From assembly GCF_902459565.1 (NCBI RefSeq), contig NZ_CABPSN010000002.1:372001-436000 (forward strand): a DNA stretch of 64,000 bases, given 5' to 3'. The notes below the pieces were generated by a model that ran no database searches, had not been told where the DNA came from, and saw nothing but the letters and a program-made list of their open reading frames with translations. The translations under genes and the position numbers were made by a program. The stretch is from Pandoraea aquatica (GTDB lineage: Bacteria > Pseudomonadota > Gammaproteobacteria > Burkholderiales > Burkholderiaceae). Below, piece after piece: positions 43,920 to 52,880 of the stretch (its first letter is position 1; each line of letters starts with the position of its first letter).

Positions 43920-44993
43920 TTAGAAGCGATGCTGGATGCCCGCCGTCACGCCGACCTGCGTGTCTGCTGCACCCGTCAGGTCGCGCGAGAGGCTGACCTT
44001 CTGGCCGTGCTTAGCAAATGCGTAGCCACCGGACAGATACAGCGCCGTGCGCTTGGACATCGCATACTGCGCGCGCAGGGAGATGAGCGTCGGATCGGCG
44101 TCGCTCGCGTCCTTGATGTCCTGATGGTAGATCGCGCCATACAGCGTGAACGCCGGGGTGAAGTCGTACGACGCGCCCAGCCAGTACATGTCGCTGCGCA
44201 GCGACGCAGTGCCTGCGGTCACGAACGTCTTCTTGTAGTTGCGATACCCGGCCATGATCTTGGCCCCGCCGAAGCGATAGCTCGCACCGGCGTGAATCCC
44301 CTGAATGTAGTCCGTCGTGTCGGCCGGCGTCACGCTATTGCCCGCGCCGTTCTGACGGTCGTACGTGGCGACGACGGCGAACGGACCGTTCTCGTAACCG
44401 ATGGCAAAGTCGTACTTCGACGACGTCTTCATGCTGTCGGCCACGTTGCCGAAGCCATACATTGCACCGAGTTTCAGACCATTGAACTCGCCGTCGTAGC
44501 GCACAGCGTTGGCCGAGCGGGAGAACAGGCCGTCCTTGCGTCCACCGGTGGCCGTTGCACTCGTCGCCCACGAGTAGTTCGGCGCGTAGCCCATCGGGTC
44601 GAACTGGAGCATGTAGTCGTAAGTCGTGGTGAACGTGCGACCGAGCGTGAACTGGCCCCACTTCTTGTGCGCCAGACCGACGGTGGCACGGCGGTCGAAG
44701 ATCGCGCCGGGGCCGTCGTCGAACTGGCCATTTACGACATTGATACCGCTCTCGAGGTTGAACACGGCCTTGAGATCGCCACCGAGATCTTCGGTGCCCT
44801 TGAAGCCGAAGCGCGACGTGTTTTTGCCGCCCGAGACCGCACGCATTGCACCGCCGTTGTCGGCGGCGTGATTCACATACTCGACACCGGCGTCGACGAT
44901 CCCGTAAATCGTCACGTTCGATTGGGCGTGCGCCTGCGCGGCCAGTGCGCCCACAGCGATCAGCGCGGCGCGCGCCATACTGCTTCGTTTCAT
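43920..44993 (-). CDS. Gram-negative trimeric porin
   Basis: This 357-residue porin has a signal peptide ending AQAHA|QSNVTIYGIVDAGVEYVNHA and a C-terminal phenylalanine (GVTAGIQHRF), the standard ends of beta-proteobacterial general porins. The loop 3 region is near GPGAIFDRRATVGLAHKKWGQFTLGRTFT. The start at 44993 has GAGGAG well placed. It stands 90 bp after the ABC transporter ATPase gene on the same strand, so it could be the outer-membrane channel serving that importer, though a promoter of its own cannot be excluded. Confidence 0.95.
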   Translation of the reverse strand: MKRSSMARAALIAVGALAAQAHAQSNVTIYGIVDAGVEYVNHAADNGGAMRAVSGGKNTSRFGFKGTEDLGGDLKAVFNLESGINVVNGQFDDGPGAIFDRRATVGLAHKKWGQFTLGRTFTTTYDYMLQFDPMGYAPNYSWATSATATGGRKDGLFSRSANAVRYDGEFNGLKLGAMYGFGNVADSMKTSSKYDFAIGYENGPFAVVATYDRQNGAGNSVTPADTTDYIQGIHAGASYRFGGAKIMAGYRNYKKTFVTAGTASLRSDMYWLGASYDFTPAFTLYGAIYHQDIKDASDADPTLISLRAQYAMSKRTALYLSGGYAFAKHGQKVSLSRDLTGAADTQVGVTAGIQHRF

Positions 44994-45083
44994 TGTTGTC
45001 TCCTCTCTTCTCTTTCTCGTGGTGTTGCGCGGGAGAGCGCCCGCGCGTCGCATGAAAAGCGTGCCTGCGTGGCGATGTCTCCC

Positions 45084-46154
45084 TTAGCCGTTCGATTGCG
45101 CGAACGCCCAGCAGTCGTTGGCCGGGAATTCCACCCAGTGGTTGCCGGGTTCACGCGGGACGTGCCCGAACGCACGGAAGCGCAGCGCGCCGCAATGGAA
45201 CAGGTACTCCCAGCGGTCGCCGAGATACATCGACGTGACGAGTTGGGCGTTCACGCGGTTGTGGCCCGGGCCGTCGGCCACCTGCACGCGCTCCAGGCGG
45301 ATGACGGCTTGCGCGTCTTGCCCCGGTGCGAGCGTGTCGCGTGCGCGCGCTTGCAGTGCGAAGCCGTCGCCCGCCAGCGTGACGAGATCGCCGTCCACGG
45401 TGCTGACCTTAGCGTCGATCCGGTTATTGCTGCCCATGAATTCCGCGGTATAGAGCGAGCGCGGCGATCCGTAGAGTTCCGCCGGCGTGCCTTCCTGCTC
45501 GATGCGGCCGTTGCGCAGCAGCAGAATGCGGTCCGACATCGCCATGGCTTCGGTCTGATCGTGCGTGACGCACAGCGCCGACAGGCCCAGCGAGACGATC
45601 AGCTCACGCAACCACGCACGGGCTTCCTCGCGCAGCTTGGCGTCGAGGTTCGAGAGCGGTTCGTCGAGCAGAATGACCGGCGGGTTGTAGACGAGCGCAC
45701 GCGCAATGGCGACGCGTTGCTGCTGACCACCCGAGAGCTGGAACGGGAAGCGCTCGGCGAGATGACCGAGGCCCAGCTGGTCGAGGGCGTTCTGCACCCG
45801 TTCGCGACGCTCCGCTGCGCCCACTTTGCGCAGCTTCAGGCCGTAGCCGACGTTGTCCGCCACGGTGCGGTGCGGCCACAGCGCGTACGACTGGAACACC
45901 AGACCGAGCGAGCGCTGCTCGACCGGGCAATCGACGCCTTTGCCGCCGTCGAAGAAGACCTGATCGTCGAGCGCGATGCGGCCTTGCGACGGTTGCTCGA
46001 GGCCGGCCACGGCACGCAGCAAGGTGGTCTTGCCGCTACCCGACGCACCCAGCAGACACACGACTTCACCGGCCTTGAGTTCGAACGACACCCCCTTGAG
46101 GATGGGGTTGGCGCCGTAGCTCAGAAAGAGGTTGTCGACGATGAGCTTATCCAT
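45084..46154 (-). CDS. ABC transporter ATP-binding protein (ferric iron/2-AEP-type importer)
   Basis: This 356-residue ATPase has Walker A GASGSGKTT (36-44), signature LSGGQQQRVAIARAL (140-154), Walker B ILLDEP (161-166), and the switch His in CVTHDQTEAMAMSDRI. A TOBE domain follows (about 260-345: RLERVQVADGPG and LVTSMYLGDRWEYLF). It energises import with the fused permease, whose gene it overlaps by 8 bp. The CUT/Fe(III) subfamily is clear, but whether the cargo is iron, phosphonate or another anion is not. Confidence 0.92.
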   Translation of the reverse strand: MDKLIVDNLFLSYGANPILKGVSFELKAGEVVCLLGASGSGKTTLLRAVAGLEQPSQGRIALDDQVFFDGGKGVDCPVEQRSLGLVFQSYALWPHRTVADNVGYGLKLRKVGAAERRERVQNALDQLGLGHLAERFPFQLSGGQQQRVAIARALVYNPPVILLDEPLSNLDAKLREEARAWLRELIVSLGLSALCVTHDQTEAMAMSDRILLLRNGRIEQEGTPAELYGSPRSLYTAEFMGSNNRIDAKVSTVDGDLVTLAGDGFALQARARDTLAPGQDAQAVIRLERVQVADGPGHNRVNAQLVTSMYLGDRWEYLFHCGALRFRAFGHVPREPGNHWVEFPANDCWAFAQSNG

Positions 46155-47910
46155 GCAATTTGACTCCGAAGCGCAACGCCACGCCCAGACCGGCGCCGAC
46201 CATCGCGATGTTGATGACAGAGAGCGCGGCGACCTGATCGACCGCGCCGGTCGCCCACAGCGACACGAGCAGCGAACCGATGACTTCCGTGCCCGGCGAG
46301 AGCAGGTAGACGGCCGTCGAGTATTCGCGCTCGAAAATCATGAAGATGAGCAGCCACGCGGCGAGCAGACCGAAGCGCACCAGCGGCAGCGTGACGTCGA
46401 GACTCACACGGCTACGCGTGCCGCCCACGCTGCGCCCGGCTTCTTCCAGCTCGGGGCCGACTTGCAGCAGTGCGCTCTGGATAAGACGCATGCCGTAGGC
46501 GAGCCACACCACCGTGTAGGCCACCCATATGCTCCACATCGAGTTCTTCAGCTCGCGCAGTCCCGGCACGAAAAGGAAGATCCACAGGAACGCGAGACCG
46601 GCGAGCAGGCCCGGCACGGCGCGCGGCAACAGCACGAGGTAGTCGAGCAGCTTCGCGGCCCAGTCGTTGCGGCGATGACCGGCAAAGGCGACGAGCGAGT
46701 AGAAGCCCACGGCCAGCGCCCCGCCGATCACACCGATACCCAGCGTGTTGAGGATGGCGCGCACGAGGTTGTCCTGCTCGAACAGCTCGGTGAAGTTCGC
46801 GAGCGTGAGCACTTCGCCGAGCGCGACGCCTTCGCCCCAGTGCGTGACGAACGAGCGCAGCACGATGCCGGAGATCGGCACGAACACCGTCACGATCAGC
46901 CACACGGCCACGATAGCCAGCGCGATCCAGCGCCAGATGCCCAACGGCAACACTGTCTGACGTCCGGCCTTGCCCTTGACCGTCACGAACTTGTTTGCAC
47001 GCTTGAGCAGGTGGCGTTGCAACAGCACGAGCGGGAAGGTGATGGCCACGATGCACATCGCCACGGCCGCCATCAGGTGATACGACGGCACGCCGAGCTT
47101 GTTGGTCAGCTTGTAGAGGTACGTGGCGAGCACCAGATGGCCTTCGGGATCGCCGAGCACCAGCGGCAGACCGAAGACTTCGAAACCGAGGAAGAACACG
47201 AGCACGCCTGCGAACAGCAGCGCAGGCATGGTCATCGGCAGGCTGACGTCGAGCGCCACGCGGAACGGGCGAGCACCGGCCACGCGGGCGGCTTCTTCGA
47301 CGTCGGAGCCGAGATTACGCAGCGCGGCCGACGAGTACAGGTAGACGTGCGGCACGTGCGTGAGGCCCACGATCACGGTGATGGCGAAGATCGAGTAGAC
47401 CGACCACGGGGCGTCGAGGCCCGTCAGTTCGCGGAACCACACCGAGTAGAAGCCGACCGGGCCGGCAGCGACCACATAACCGAACGCGAGCACCATCGGC
47501 GAGACGAACACCGGCGTGAGCAGCAGAGGTTCGAGCCAACGACGGCCGGGCAGGTCGGTGCGCACCATCAGGAAGGCGAGAATGCCGCCGAACGGGATCG
47601 AGATGAACAGCATCCCGAATGCGATGATGAAAGAGTTCTTCACGGCCGACCAGAAGTCGGGATCGGTGAAGATGAAGCGGTAGCCGTCGATGCCGAACGT
47701 GCGGCTGGCGTCGAAAAACGGAGCGGAGAGCAGGCTCTGCAACACGATGAACGACAGGGGCAGCAACACCGCAATCGTGAGCACGGTGATGACGAGCCAG
47801 CGCGAGGTGGCCGCGAGCGCGCGCCAGGGGGGCGCCACGTGAGGGGCGGAACCCGCAGGCGTGGGGCCGGCAGGTGCCTCAGCGCGGTTGGCAGTAGAGG
47901 ACGACAGCAT
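46147..47910 (-). CDS. Fused two-domain ABC transporter permease
   Basis: This 587-residue permease has about twelve membrane segments and two BPD-type domains in one chain. Each half has its EAA-type loop: EEAARVAGARPFRVALDVSLPMTMPAL in the first half and EEAGRSVGGTRSRVSLDVTLPLVRFGL in the second half. This duplicated form is usual for ferric iron/thiamine-type importers (FbpB, ThiP). The start at 47910 has GGGAG and the N-terminal Ala/Pro-rich tail is cytoplasmic. It lies between the binding protein gene and the ATPase gene. Confidence 0.92.
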   Translation of the reverse strand: MLSSSTANRAEAPAGPTPAGSAPHVAPPWRALAATSRWLVITVLTIAVLLPLSFIVLQSLLSAPFFDASRTFGIDGYRFIFTDPDFWSAVKNSFIIAFGMLFISIPFGGILAFLMVRTDLPGRRWLEPLLLTPVFVSPMVLAFGYVVAAGPVGFYSVWFRELTGLDAPWSVYSIFAITVIVGLTHVPHVYLYSSAALRNLGSDVEEAARVAGARPFRVALDVSLPMTMPALLFAGVLVFFLGFEVFGLPLVLGDPEGHLVLATYLYKLTNKLGVPSYHLMAAVAMCIVAITFPLVLLQRHLLKRANKFVTVKGKAGRQTVLPLGIWRWIALAIVAVWLIVTVFVPISGIVLRSFVTHWGEGVALGEVLTLANFTELFEQDNLVRAILNTLGIGVIGGALAVGFYSLVAFAGHRRNDWAAKLLDYLVLLPRAVPGLLAGLAFLWIFLFVPGLRELKNSMWSIWVAYTVVWLAYGMRLIQSALLQVGPELEEAGRSVGGTRSRVSLDVTLPLVRFGLLAAWLLIFMIFEREYSTAVYLLSPGTEVIGSLLVSLWATGAVDQVAALSVINIAMVGAGLGVALRFGVKLHG

Positions 47911-48073
47911 GAGGGTCTCCCTGCACCCCGCAGGGCGCATATCGAGAAAGGCTTGGGGAGAGGCGAGCCGCGCGTTACGTCGTCAGGAGACGAGGCAAGG
48001 GCGCGGCTGCCGAACTTGAGGCCTGTGGCTTAGAAAAACTGAGTACGGATGCAGTAGCGTCGGCGCTCGCGTA

Positions 48074-49186
48074 TCAACGCTTGATCGACTGCTGCCAGCG
48101 CTTGAGGAATTCAAGGCGCTTCGACTGATCCAGATAGACGAGCAGGCCAGCGCCGATAGGAATCGGCTTGAGCGCTGCGCCGAGTTGCTGCGTGAGGTTC
48201 GCCATCGAGGTTTCGCCGTCGACGTCCGCACGGATCGAGAACAGGTTGGCCTGATTGGCGAGCAGCGTCTGACCGCGCTTGGAGAGCAGATAGTCGACCC
48301 ACAGCTTGGCGGCGTTCGGGTTCTTTGACTGCCTGGAGATCGTCACGAGACGGCTCACGACCTGCGTGTAGTCACGCGGATAGACGTAGCCGATGGACGG
48401 ATCCTTCTTCGCCTTGGCAAACGCGTACGAGCCGAGAATGTTGTATCCGATCAGGTTTTCACCCGACGAGATGCGCTCCATCATCGCGCCCGTGCTCGAT
48501 TGCAGCTTGGGGTTGAGTGCGCCCATCGCGCCGACGAGTTCCCACGTCACTTCCGGGTTCACGCGCACGTCCTGCGTCAGGTAGTTGAAGCCCACGCCCG
48601 ACTTTTCGATGTCGTAGGTCGTGACCTTGCCCTTGAACTTGGCGGCATTCGTCTGCAACAGCTTGATCAGTTCCATACGCGTTTGCGGCACTTCACCCGC
48701 CGGCAACAGGCGCTTGTTGTAGACGATGGCGAGCGGCTCGTATGTCGTGCCGTAGGCCTGCTTCTGGTACTGCGCCCATTGCGGAATGTGAGCGGCTTCG
48801 GGCGACTCGTAGCTCGCCATGGTGCCGTCGTTCACGAGCTTGACCTGGAGGTCCATGGCGGAGCTCCAGAGCACGTCGGCGCTGGTGCTGTTCGCGGCGT
48901 ACTCGCTGATGTAGCGGTTGTACAGCTCCGTGCTGTTCATGTCGTTGTACTCGACCTTGATGCCGTACATCGACTCGAAGTCCTTGATGAGCGGGCGCAC
49001 CAGCGCGGTGTCCGTCACCGAGTAGACGATCAGCTTGCCTTCCTTCTTGGCACCGTCGATGGTGGCCTGATAGTTCGCCGGATAGCCGGCGGGCACCTGC
49101 GCATGGGCGGCGGAGAGCGCTGCCGAGAAGAGTGCTGCACCAAGCGTCGTCGCAAGCAGGGCGCGGGGCATTGTCGTTTGCTTCAT
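48074..49186 (-). CDS. ABC transporter periplasmic substrate-binding protein (iron/phosphonate-like)
   Basis: This 370-residue protein has a signal peptide (ALFSAALSAAHA|Q) and the family 1 solute-binding outline: GKLIVYSVTDTALVRPLIKDFESMYGIKVEYNDMNSTELYNRYISE, then SADVLWSSAMD and KNPNAAKLWVDYLLSKRGQ near the end. The same outline is seen in ferric-iron, phosphoglycerate and 2-aminoethylphosphonate receptors, so the ligand is open. It is the first gene of the transporter operon. Its SD sequence GGAGGA lies inside a 12-bp palindrome. A two-component system is divergent from it and probably controls it. Confidence 0.9.
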   Translation of the reverse strand: MKQTTMPRALLATTLGAALFSAALSAAHAQVPAGYPANYQATIDGAKKEGKLIVYSVTDTALVRPLIKDFESMYGIKVEYNDMNSTELYNRYISEYAANSTSADVLWSSAMDLQVKLVNDGTMASYESPEAAHIPQWAQYQKQAYGTTYEPLAIVYNKRLLPAGEVPQTRMELIKLLQTNAAKFKGKVTTYDIEKSGVGFNYLTQDVRVNPEVTWELVGAMGALNPKLQSSTGAMMERISSGENLIGYNILGSYAFAKAKKDPSIGYVYPRDYTQVVSRLVTISRQSKNPNAAKLWVDYLLSKRGQTLLANQANLFSIRADVDGETSMANLTQQLGAALKPIPIGAGLLVYLDQSKRLEFLKRWQQSIKR

Positions 49187-49330
49187 GTCATCCTCCGGAG
49201 GACCCCTTGCAAGGGGTTTGTCGTTTTCGCGTGGCGCATGTTAATTTGCCGAAACTTTCAATTCGCTTTCGATTTCGTGTCGAATCCGGCCGGAGCCCCG
49301 ATTTTGGGGTCATGGATTTCCCTAGTTCTC

Positions 49331-50047
49331 ATGCGCATCCTGCTTGTCGAAGACAATCCGAGTCTGGCCAAATCGCTCTCCGAAGCGCTGACGCAGGCGA
49401 ACTTCGCCGTCGATTGCATGCACGACGGCGAAGCGGCCGATCACGTGCTGCGCACGCAGGAGTATTCGCTCGTGATTCTCGATCTGGGGCTGCCGCGTCT
49501 GGACGGACTCGAGATCCTGCGTCGGCTGCGCGCACGCCGCAATCGGGTGCCGGTGCTGATCCTCACCGCGCACGGCTCGCTCGAAGATCGCGTGAAAGGC
49601 CTCAATCTCGGGGCCGACGATTATCTTTCAAAACCGTTCGAACTCGATGAGCTGGAAGCGCGTGCGCGCGCGTTGATCCGTCGTTCTCAGCATCACGAAA
49701 GCGCGGATGTGACGTGCGGGCCGCTGGTGTTCGACGGCGTGGAGCGCAGCTTTCGTCTGGATGGCGAGCTGCTTGCGCTGACCAAGCGAGAGCGCGCCGT
49801 GCTCGAAGTGCTGATCCTGCGCAGCGGACGCGCCATCAACAAGGAAGCGCTGTCGGAGAAGCTCTTCGGCATCGACGAGTCCGTGAATCCGGACGCCATC
49901 GAGATCTACGTCTACCGTCTGCGCAAGAAGCTCGAAGGCAGCCGCGTGGCGATCGTCACGTTGCGCGGGCTGGGGTATCTGCTGGAAGAGAAGGCGGATG
50001 TTGCTCCCCCAGCACCCTCAGCACCGCCCGCACCTTCCGTCGACTGA
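49331..50047 (+). CDS. OmpR/TctD-type response regulator
   Basis: This 238-residue regulator has a receiver domain with the phosphoacceptor Asp51 in LVILDLGLPRLDGLEIL and Lys101 in DYLSKPFEL, and a winged helix with LTKRERAVLEVLILRSGRAINKEALSEKLF and IYVYRLRKKL. The Pro/Ala tail (about 223-238) is outside the domains. The start at 49331 begins MRILLVEDNP; no ribosome binding site is seen. It is divergent from the transporter operon and 21 bp from the sensor gene, so it likely regulates the importer, as in TctDE systems for tricarboxylates. Confidence 0.93.
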   Translation: MRILLVEDNPSLAKSLSEALTQANFAVDCMHDGEAADHVLRTQEYSLVILDLGLPRLDGLEILRRLRARRNRVPVLILTAHGSLEDRVKGLNLGADDYLSKPFELDELEARARALIRRSQHHESADVTCGPLVFDGVERSFRLDGELLALTKRERAVLEVLILRSGRAINKEALSEKLFGIDESVNPDAIEIYVYRLRKKLEGSRVAIVTLRGLGYLLEEKADVAPPAPSAPPAPSVD

Positions 50048-50068
50048 CTTCGGACGTTCCGTCACCGC

Positions 50069-51577
50069 ATGCCGCAACCGAATCTTCGCCGCCAACTGGC
50101 GCTCTGGCTGCTGTTCCCGTTGCTGGGGCTGCTCGCGCTCGACACGTGGCTGACGTATCAGCGTGCGATGAGCGCGGCCAACTCGGCGTTCGACCGCTCG
50201 CTGGAGTTCTCGATCAAGTCGATTCGCGAAGGCACGCAACTGATCGACGGCGAGGTGCAGGTCAATCTGCCGTATCTCGCGCTGGAGATGTTCGAGTCGG
50301 ATCGTGGCGGCAAGATCTACTACGTGATTCGTGAGGGTGGCGACGGCGTGGCGGGCGGCGACAACGATGGCCGTGCCGTCACGGGGTATCACGACCTGCC
50401 GTTGCCGCCCGCACGCCTTGCGCCGGAGCCGTATCACACAGCGTTTTACGACGCGACGTATCGCGGTGAGACGTTGCGCATGGGCGCACTTCAGTTGCCG
50501 GTCCACGACGTGCCGAACGCGAAGACGCGCGTCGTGTGGATCGTGGTCGGCGAGACGACGGAGGCGCGTCACGAGCTTGCCCGCCAGATTCTGACCGGCG
50601 CGCTTCAGCAGGAAGTGCTGCTGGTGGTGTTGGCGCTCGCGATTGTGTGGCTCGGTGTGACGCGTGGCCTGCGTCCGCTCAACCGGCTCTCGGCCAAGGT
50701 CGCCGCGCGCGAGGAGGACGACACGACGCCGCTCGAAAACGTCGATCTGCCGACCGAGGTCAAGCCGCTCGTCGAGTCCATCAATCAGTACGTGGGACGG
50801 GTGGGGCGCATGCAGGCGTCGCGTCAGCGCTTCTTTGCAGACGCCGCGCATCAGTTGAAGACGCCGCTGGCGATCATTCAGGCGGAGTCCGAGCTGACGC
50901 TGCGCGAATCGTTGAGCGCGCAGGCGCGTGAGCGTGTGGAACGTCTCAATCAGGCGGTGAAGCAGGCGGCGAAGAGCGTGCGGCAGTTGCTCTCGCTGTC
51001 GCGTCTGGAAGCGGAGGACGGTCCGCCCGTGGCGGTGGTGCCCACGCGGCTCGACGAGACGGCGCGCAGCGTCACGCTCGACTGGTCGCCGGTGGCCCGT
51101 TCGAGGGGGATCGATCTCGGCTTCGAGCACGACGGTCCTGTGACCGTACTGGCGCAACGTGAGTTGCTCGCGGAGTTGTGCGGCAACCTGATCGACAACG
51201 CCATTCGTTATGCAGGGGACGGTGCGATTATCACCGTGCGTACGCGGCGCGGCGGGCGGACGGGGCATGTGGACAGCGCGGGTAGCGCAAGCGTCGAGGG
51301 CGCTGCGAATGGCGCGCAGGACAATCTCGACGGGCCGATGCTTCAGATCGTCGACAACGGCCCCGGCATTCCGGCGCACGAGCGCGACGCCGTGTTCGAA
51401 CGCTTCTATCGCCGCGAGTCCACGGCGCTCACCCAATCCACCGCCGACGGCTCCGGGCTCGGACTCGCTATCGTCAAGGAAATCGCACGCAAACATCACG
51501 CCGTCGTAACGCTCGGCGAAGCCCCGGGGGGCGGTCTGGAGGTCACCGTCCGGTTCCCGGTGAATGAGGCTGACTAA
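50069..51577 (+). CDS. TctE-type sensor histidine kinase
   Basis: This 502-residue kinase has a first transmembrane helix (about 11-28), a periplasmic sensor domain (about 35-180), a second helix (182-198), a short HAMP-like stretch, the phosphoacceptor His261 in FADAAHQLKTPLAIIQAE, and the ATP-binding boxes GNLIDNAIRYAGDGAI, IVDNGPGIPAHERDAVFERFYR and GSGLGLAIVKEI. An insertion (about 397-420, Gly/Ala rich) lies between the N and G1 boxes. It should phosphorylate the adjacent regulator in response to a periplasmic signal related to the transported solute. Confidence 0.93.
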   Translation: MPQPNLRRQLALWLLFPLLGLLALDTWLTYQRAMSAANSAFDRSLEFSIKSIREGTQLIDGEVQVNLPYLALEMFESDRGGKIYYVIREGGDGVAGGDNDGRAVTGYHDLPLPPARLAPEPYHTAFYDATYRGETLRMGALQLPVHDVPNAKTRVVWIVVGETTEARHELARQILTGALQQEVLLVVLALAIVWLGVTRGLRPLNRLSAKVAAREEDDTTPLENVDLPTEVKPLVESINQYVGRVGRMQASRQRFFADAAHQLKTPLAIIQAESELTLRESLSAQARERVERLNQAVKQAAKSVRQLLSLSRLEAEDGPPVAVVPTRLDETARSVTLDWSPVARSRGIDLGFEHDGPVTVLAQRELLAELCGNLIDNAIRYAGDGAIITVRTRRGGRTGHVDSAGSASVEGAANGAQDNLDGPMLQIVDNGPGIPAHERDAVFERFYRRESTALTQSTADGSGLGLAIVKEIARKHHAVVTLGEAPGGGLEVTVRFPVNEAD

Positions 51578-51638
51578 CGTTTCGTGGATGAAATTTTCTC
51601 GTTATATGGTTTTGTGGGAAGGATATTCCACGAAACGT
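51577..51638. promoter_or_regulatory. Long-spaced inverted repeat between sensor and desulfurase genes
   Basis: Twelve-base arms ACGTTTCGTGGA (51577-51588) and TCCACGAAACGT (51627-51638) are perfect complements separated by 38 bp of AT-rich DNA. It could form a hairpin at the end of the sensor transcript or be a paired operator for the desulfurase gene. Confidence 0.45.
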
Positions 51639-51719
51639 CATAACGACGGGTAATTCTGCAAGCCTTTTCCCCACTCCCGCGCGTACGATCGATGCACTCT
51701 TTTTTGGCGGGGGCCGATC

Positions 51720-52880
51720 ATGCGCGAGAACGAAACACTTCACTACTTCGATTACGCGGCGACAACGCCGGCGGACGCGGCCGTTATCGCGGCGATGGCC
51801 GACTGTCTGGGCATCGACGGCGTTTTCGGTAATCCCGCATCCAGTTCGCATTCGGCAGGCGTGAGCGCTCGCCGTCTCGTGGAGCGCTCGCGTTCGCAGG
51901 TCGCGTCGTTGATCGGTGCCGATGCGGCTGAAATCGTCTGGACATCCGGCGCGACCGAATCGAACAATCTCGCGCTCAAGGGATATGCCGAGTTGGGGCA
52001 GGCGCGCCCGCATCTGATCACCAGCGTGCTGGAGCACAAAGCGATTCTCGACACGATGGCGTGTCTGGAAAAGCGCGGGGCACCCGTCACCTATCTGAAG
52101 CCCTCGGCGACCGGCGAGATTACGGCGGACATCGTGGCGGCGGCGCTGCGTCCGGATACGGGGTTGGTGTCGGTCATGCTTGTGAACAACGAGCTGGGGA
52201 CGCTGACCGACGTCGCGGCCATCGCGAAGGTCGTGCATGCCGCAGGCGCGCTGCTGCACGTGGACGCCGCGCAGGCGCTCGGCAAGACCCCCATCGACGT
52301 GAAGGCCATGGGCATCGACATGCTGTCGATGTCGGCGCACAAGGTGTATGGCCCGAAGGGCATCGGTGCCCTGTATGTGAGCAAGGACGCGATGTCGCGC
52401 ATCGCGCCGCAGATGCACGGTGGCGGTCATGAGCGCGGTCTGCGCTCGGGCACGCTGGCGACGCATCAGATCGTCGGCATGGGCACGGCGTGCGAGTTGG
52501 CGATGCAGAACATGACGGTCGACACCGTGCGTATCGAGGCGCTGAGTCGTCGTCTGCTCGACGGTGTGCTGGTGCTCGATGGCGTGGTGCATAACGCTGC
52601 GAACGCCCGTCGCATTCCCCACACGCTCAGCCTGACGATCGGCCACCCCGGCTTTTTCACGTTCATGCTCAATGGCAATCTCGCGGTGTCGTCGACGTCG
52701 GCATGCAATTCGGCCTCCGGGCAACCGTCGCACGTGCTGAGCGCGATCGGGCTGGACAGCGAAGCGGCGAGCCGCACCGTGCGACTGAGTCTTGGACGGT
52801 TTACTTCCGAGGCGTCCGTCGATTTTGCGATTGCGTGCTTCGAGCGCGTGGTTTGCCAGTGCCGCGCGCTGGCGGCGTAA
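51720..52880 (+). CDS. Cysteine desulfurase family protein (IscS-like, stand-alone)
   Basis: This 386-residue PLP enzyme takes sulfur from cysteine. The PLP lysine is Lys208 in MSAHKVYGPKGIGALYV, the catalytic cysteine is Cys329 in VSSTSACNSASGQPSHVLSAIG, and the N terminus YFDYAATTPADAAVIAAM is typical. No iscU, iscA, hscA or suf genes are near, so it is not the main iron-sulfur machine. It may supply sulfur for tRNA thiolation or act elsewhere. Its 3' end overlaps the convergent LysR gene by 80 bp. Confidence 0.88.
   Translation: MRENETLHYFDYAATTPADAAVIAAMADCLGIDGVFGNPASSSHSAGVSARRLVERSRSQVASLIGADAAEIVWTSGATESNNLALKGYAELGQARPHLITSVLEHKAILDTMACLEKRGAPVTYLKPSATGEITADIVAAALRPDTGLVSVMLVNNELGTLTDVAAIAKVVHAAGALLHVDAAQALGKTPIDVKAMGIDMLSMSAHKVYGPKGIGALYVSKDAMSRIAPQMHGGGHERGLRSGTLATHQIVGMGTACELAMQNMTVDTVRIEALSRRLLDGVLVLDGVVHNAANARRIPHTLSLTIGHPGFFTFMLNGNLAVSSTSACNSASGQPSHVLSAIGLDSEAASRTVRLSLGRFTSEASVDFAIACFERVVCQCRALAA

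Noticed and set aside
43929-48033. Long plus-strand open frames (744 and 633 codons) across the porin and ABC transporter genes
   Set aside because: They are antisense to well-recognised porin, ATPase and permease genes and show His/Arg/Gln-rich low-complexity sequence typical of shadow frames.
49191-49216. Palindromes TCCTCCGGAGGA and CCCCTTGCAAGGGG before the binding-protein gene as an RNA switch
   Set aside because: Both are perfect palindromes with no loop, so they cannot fold as stable hairpins on their own; the first simply contains the ribosome binding site.
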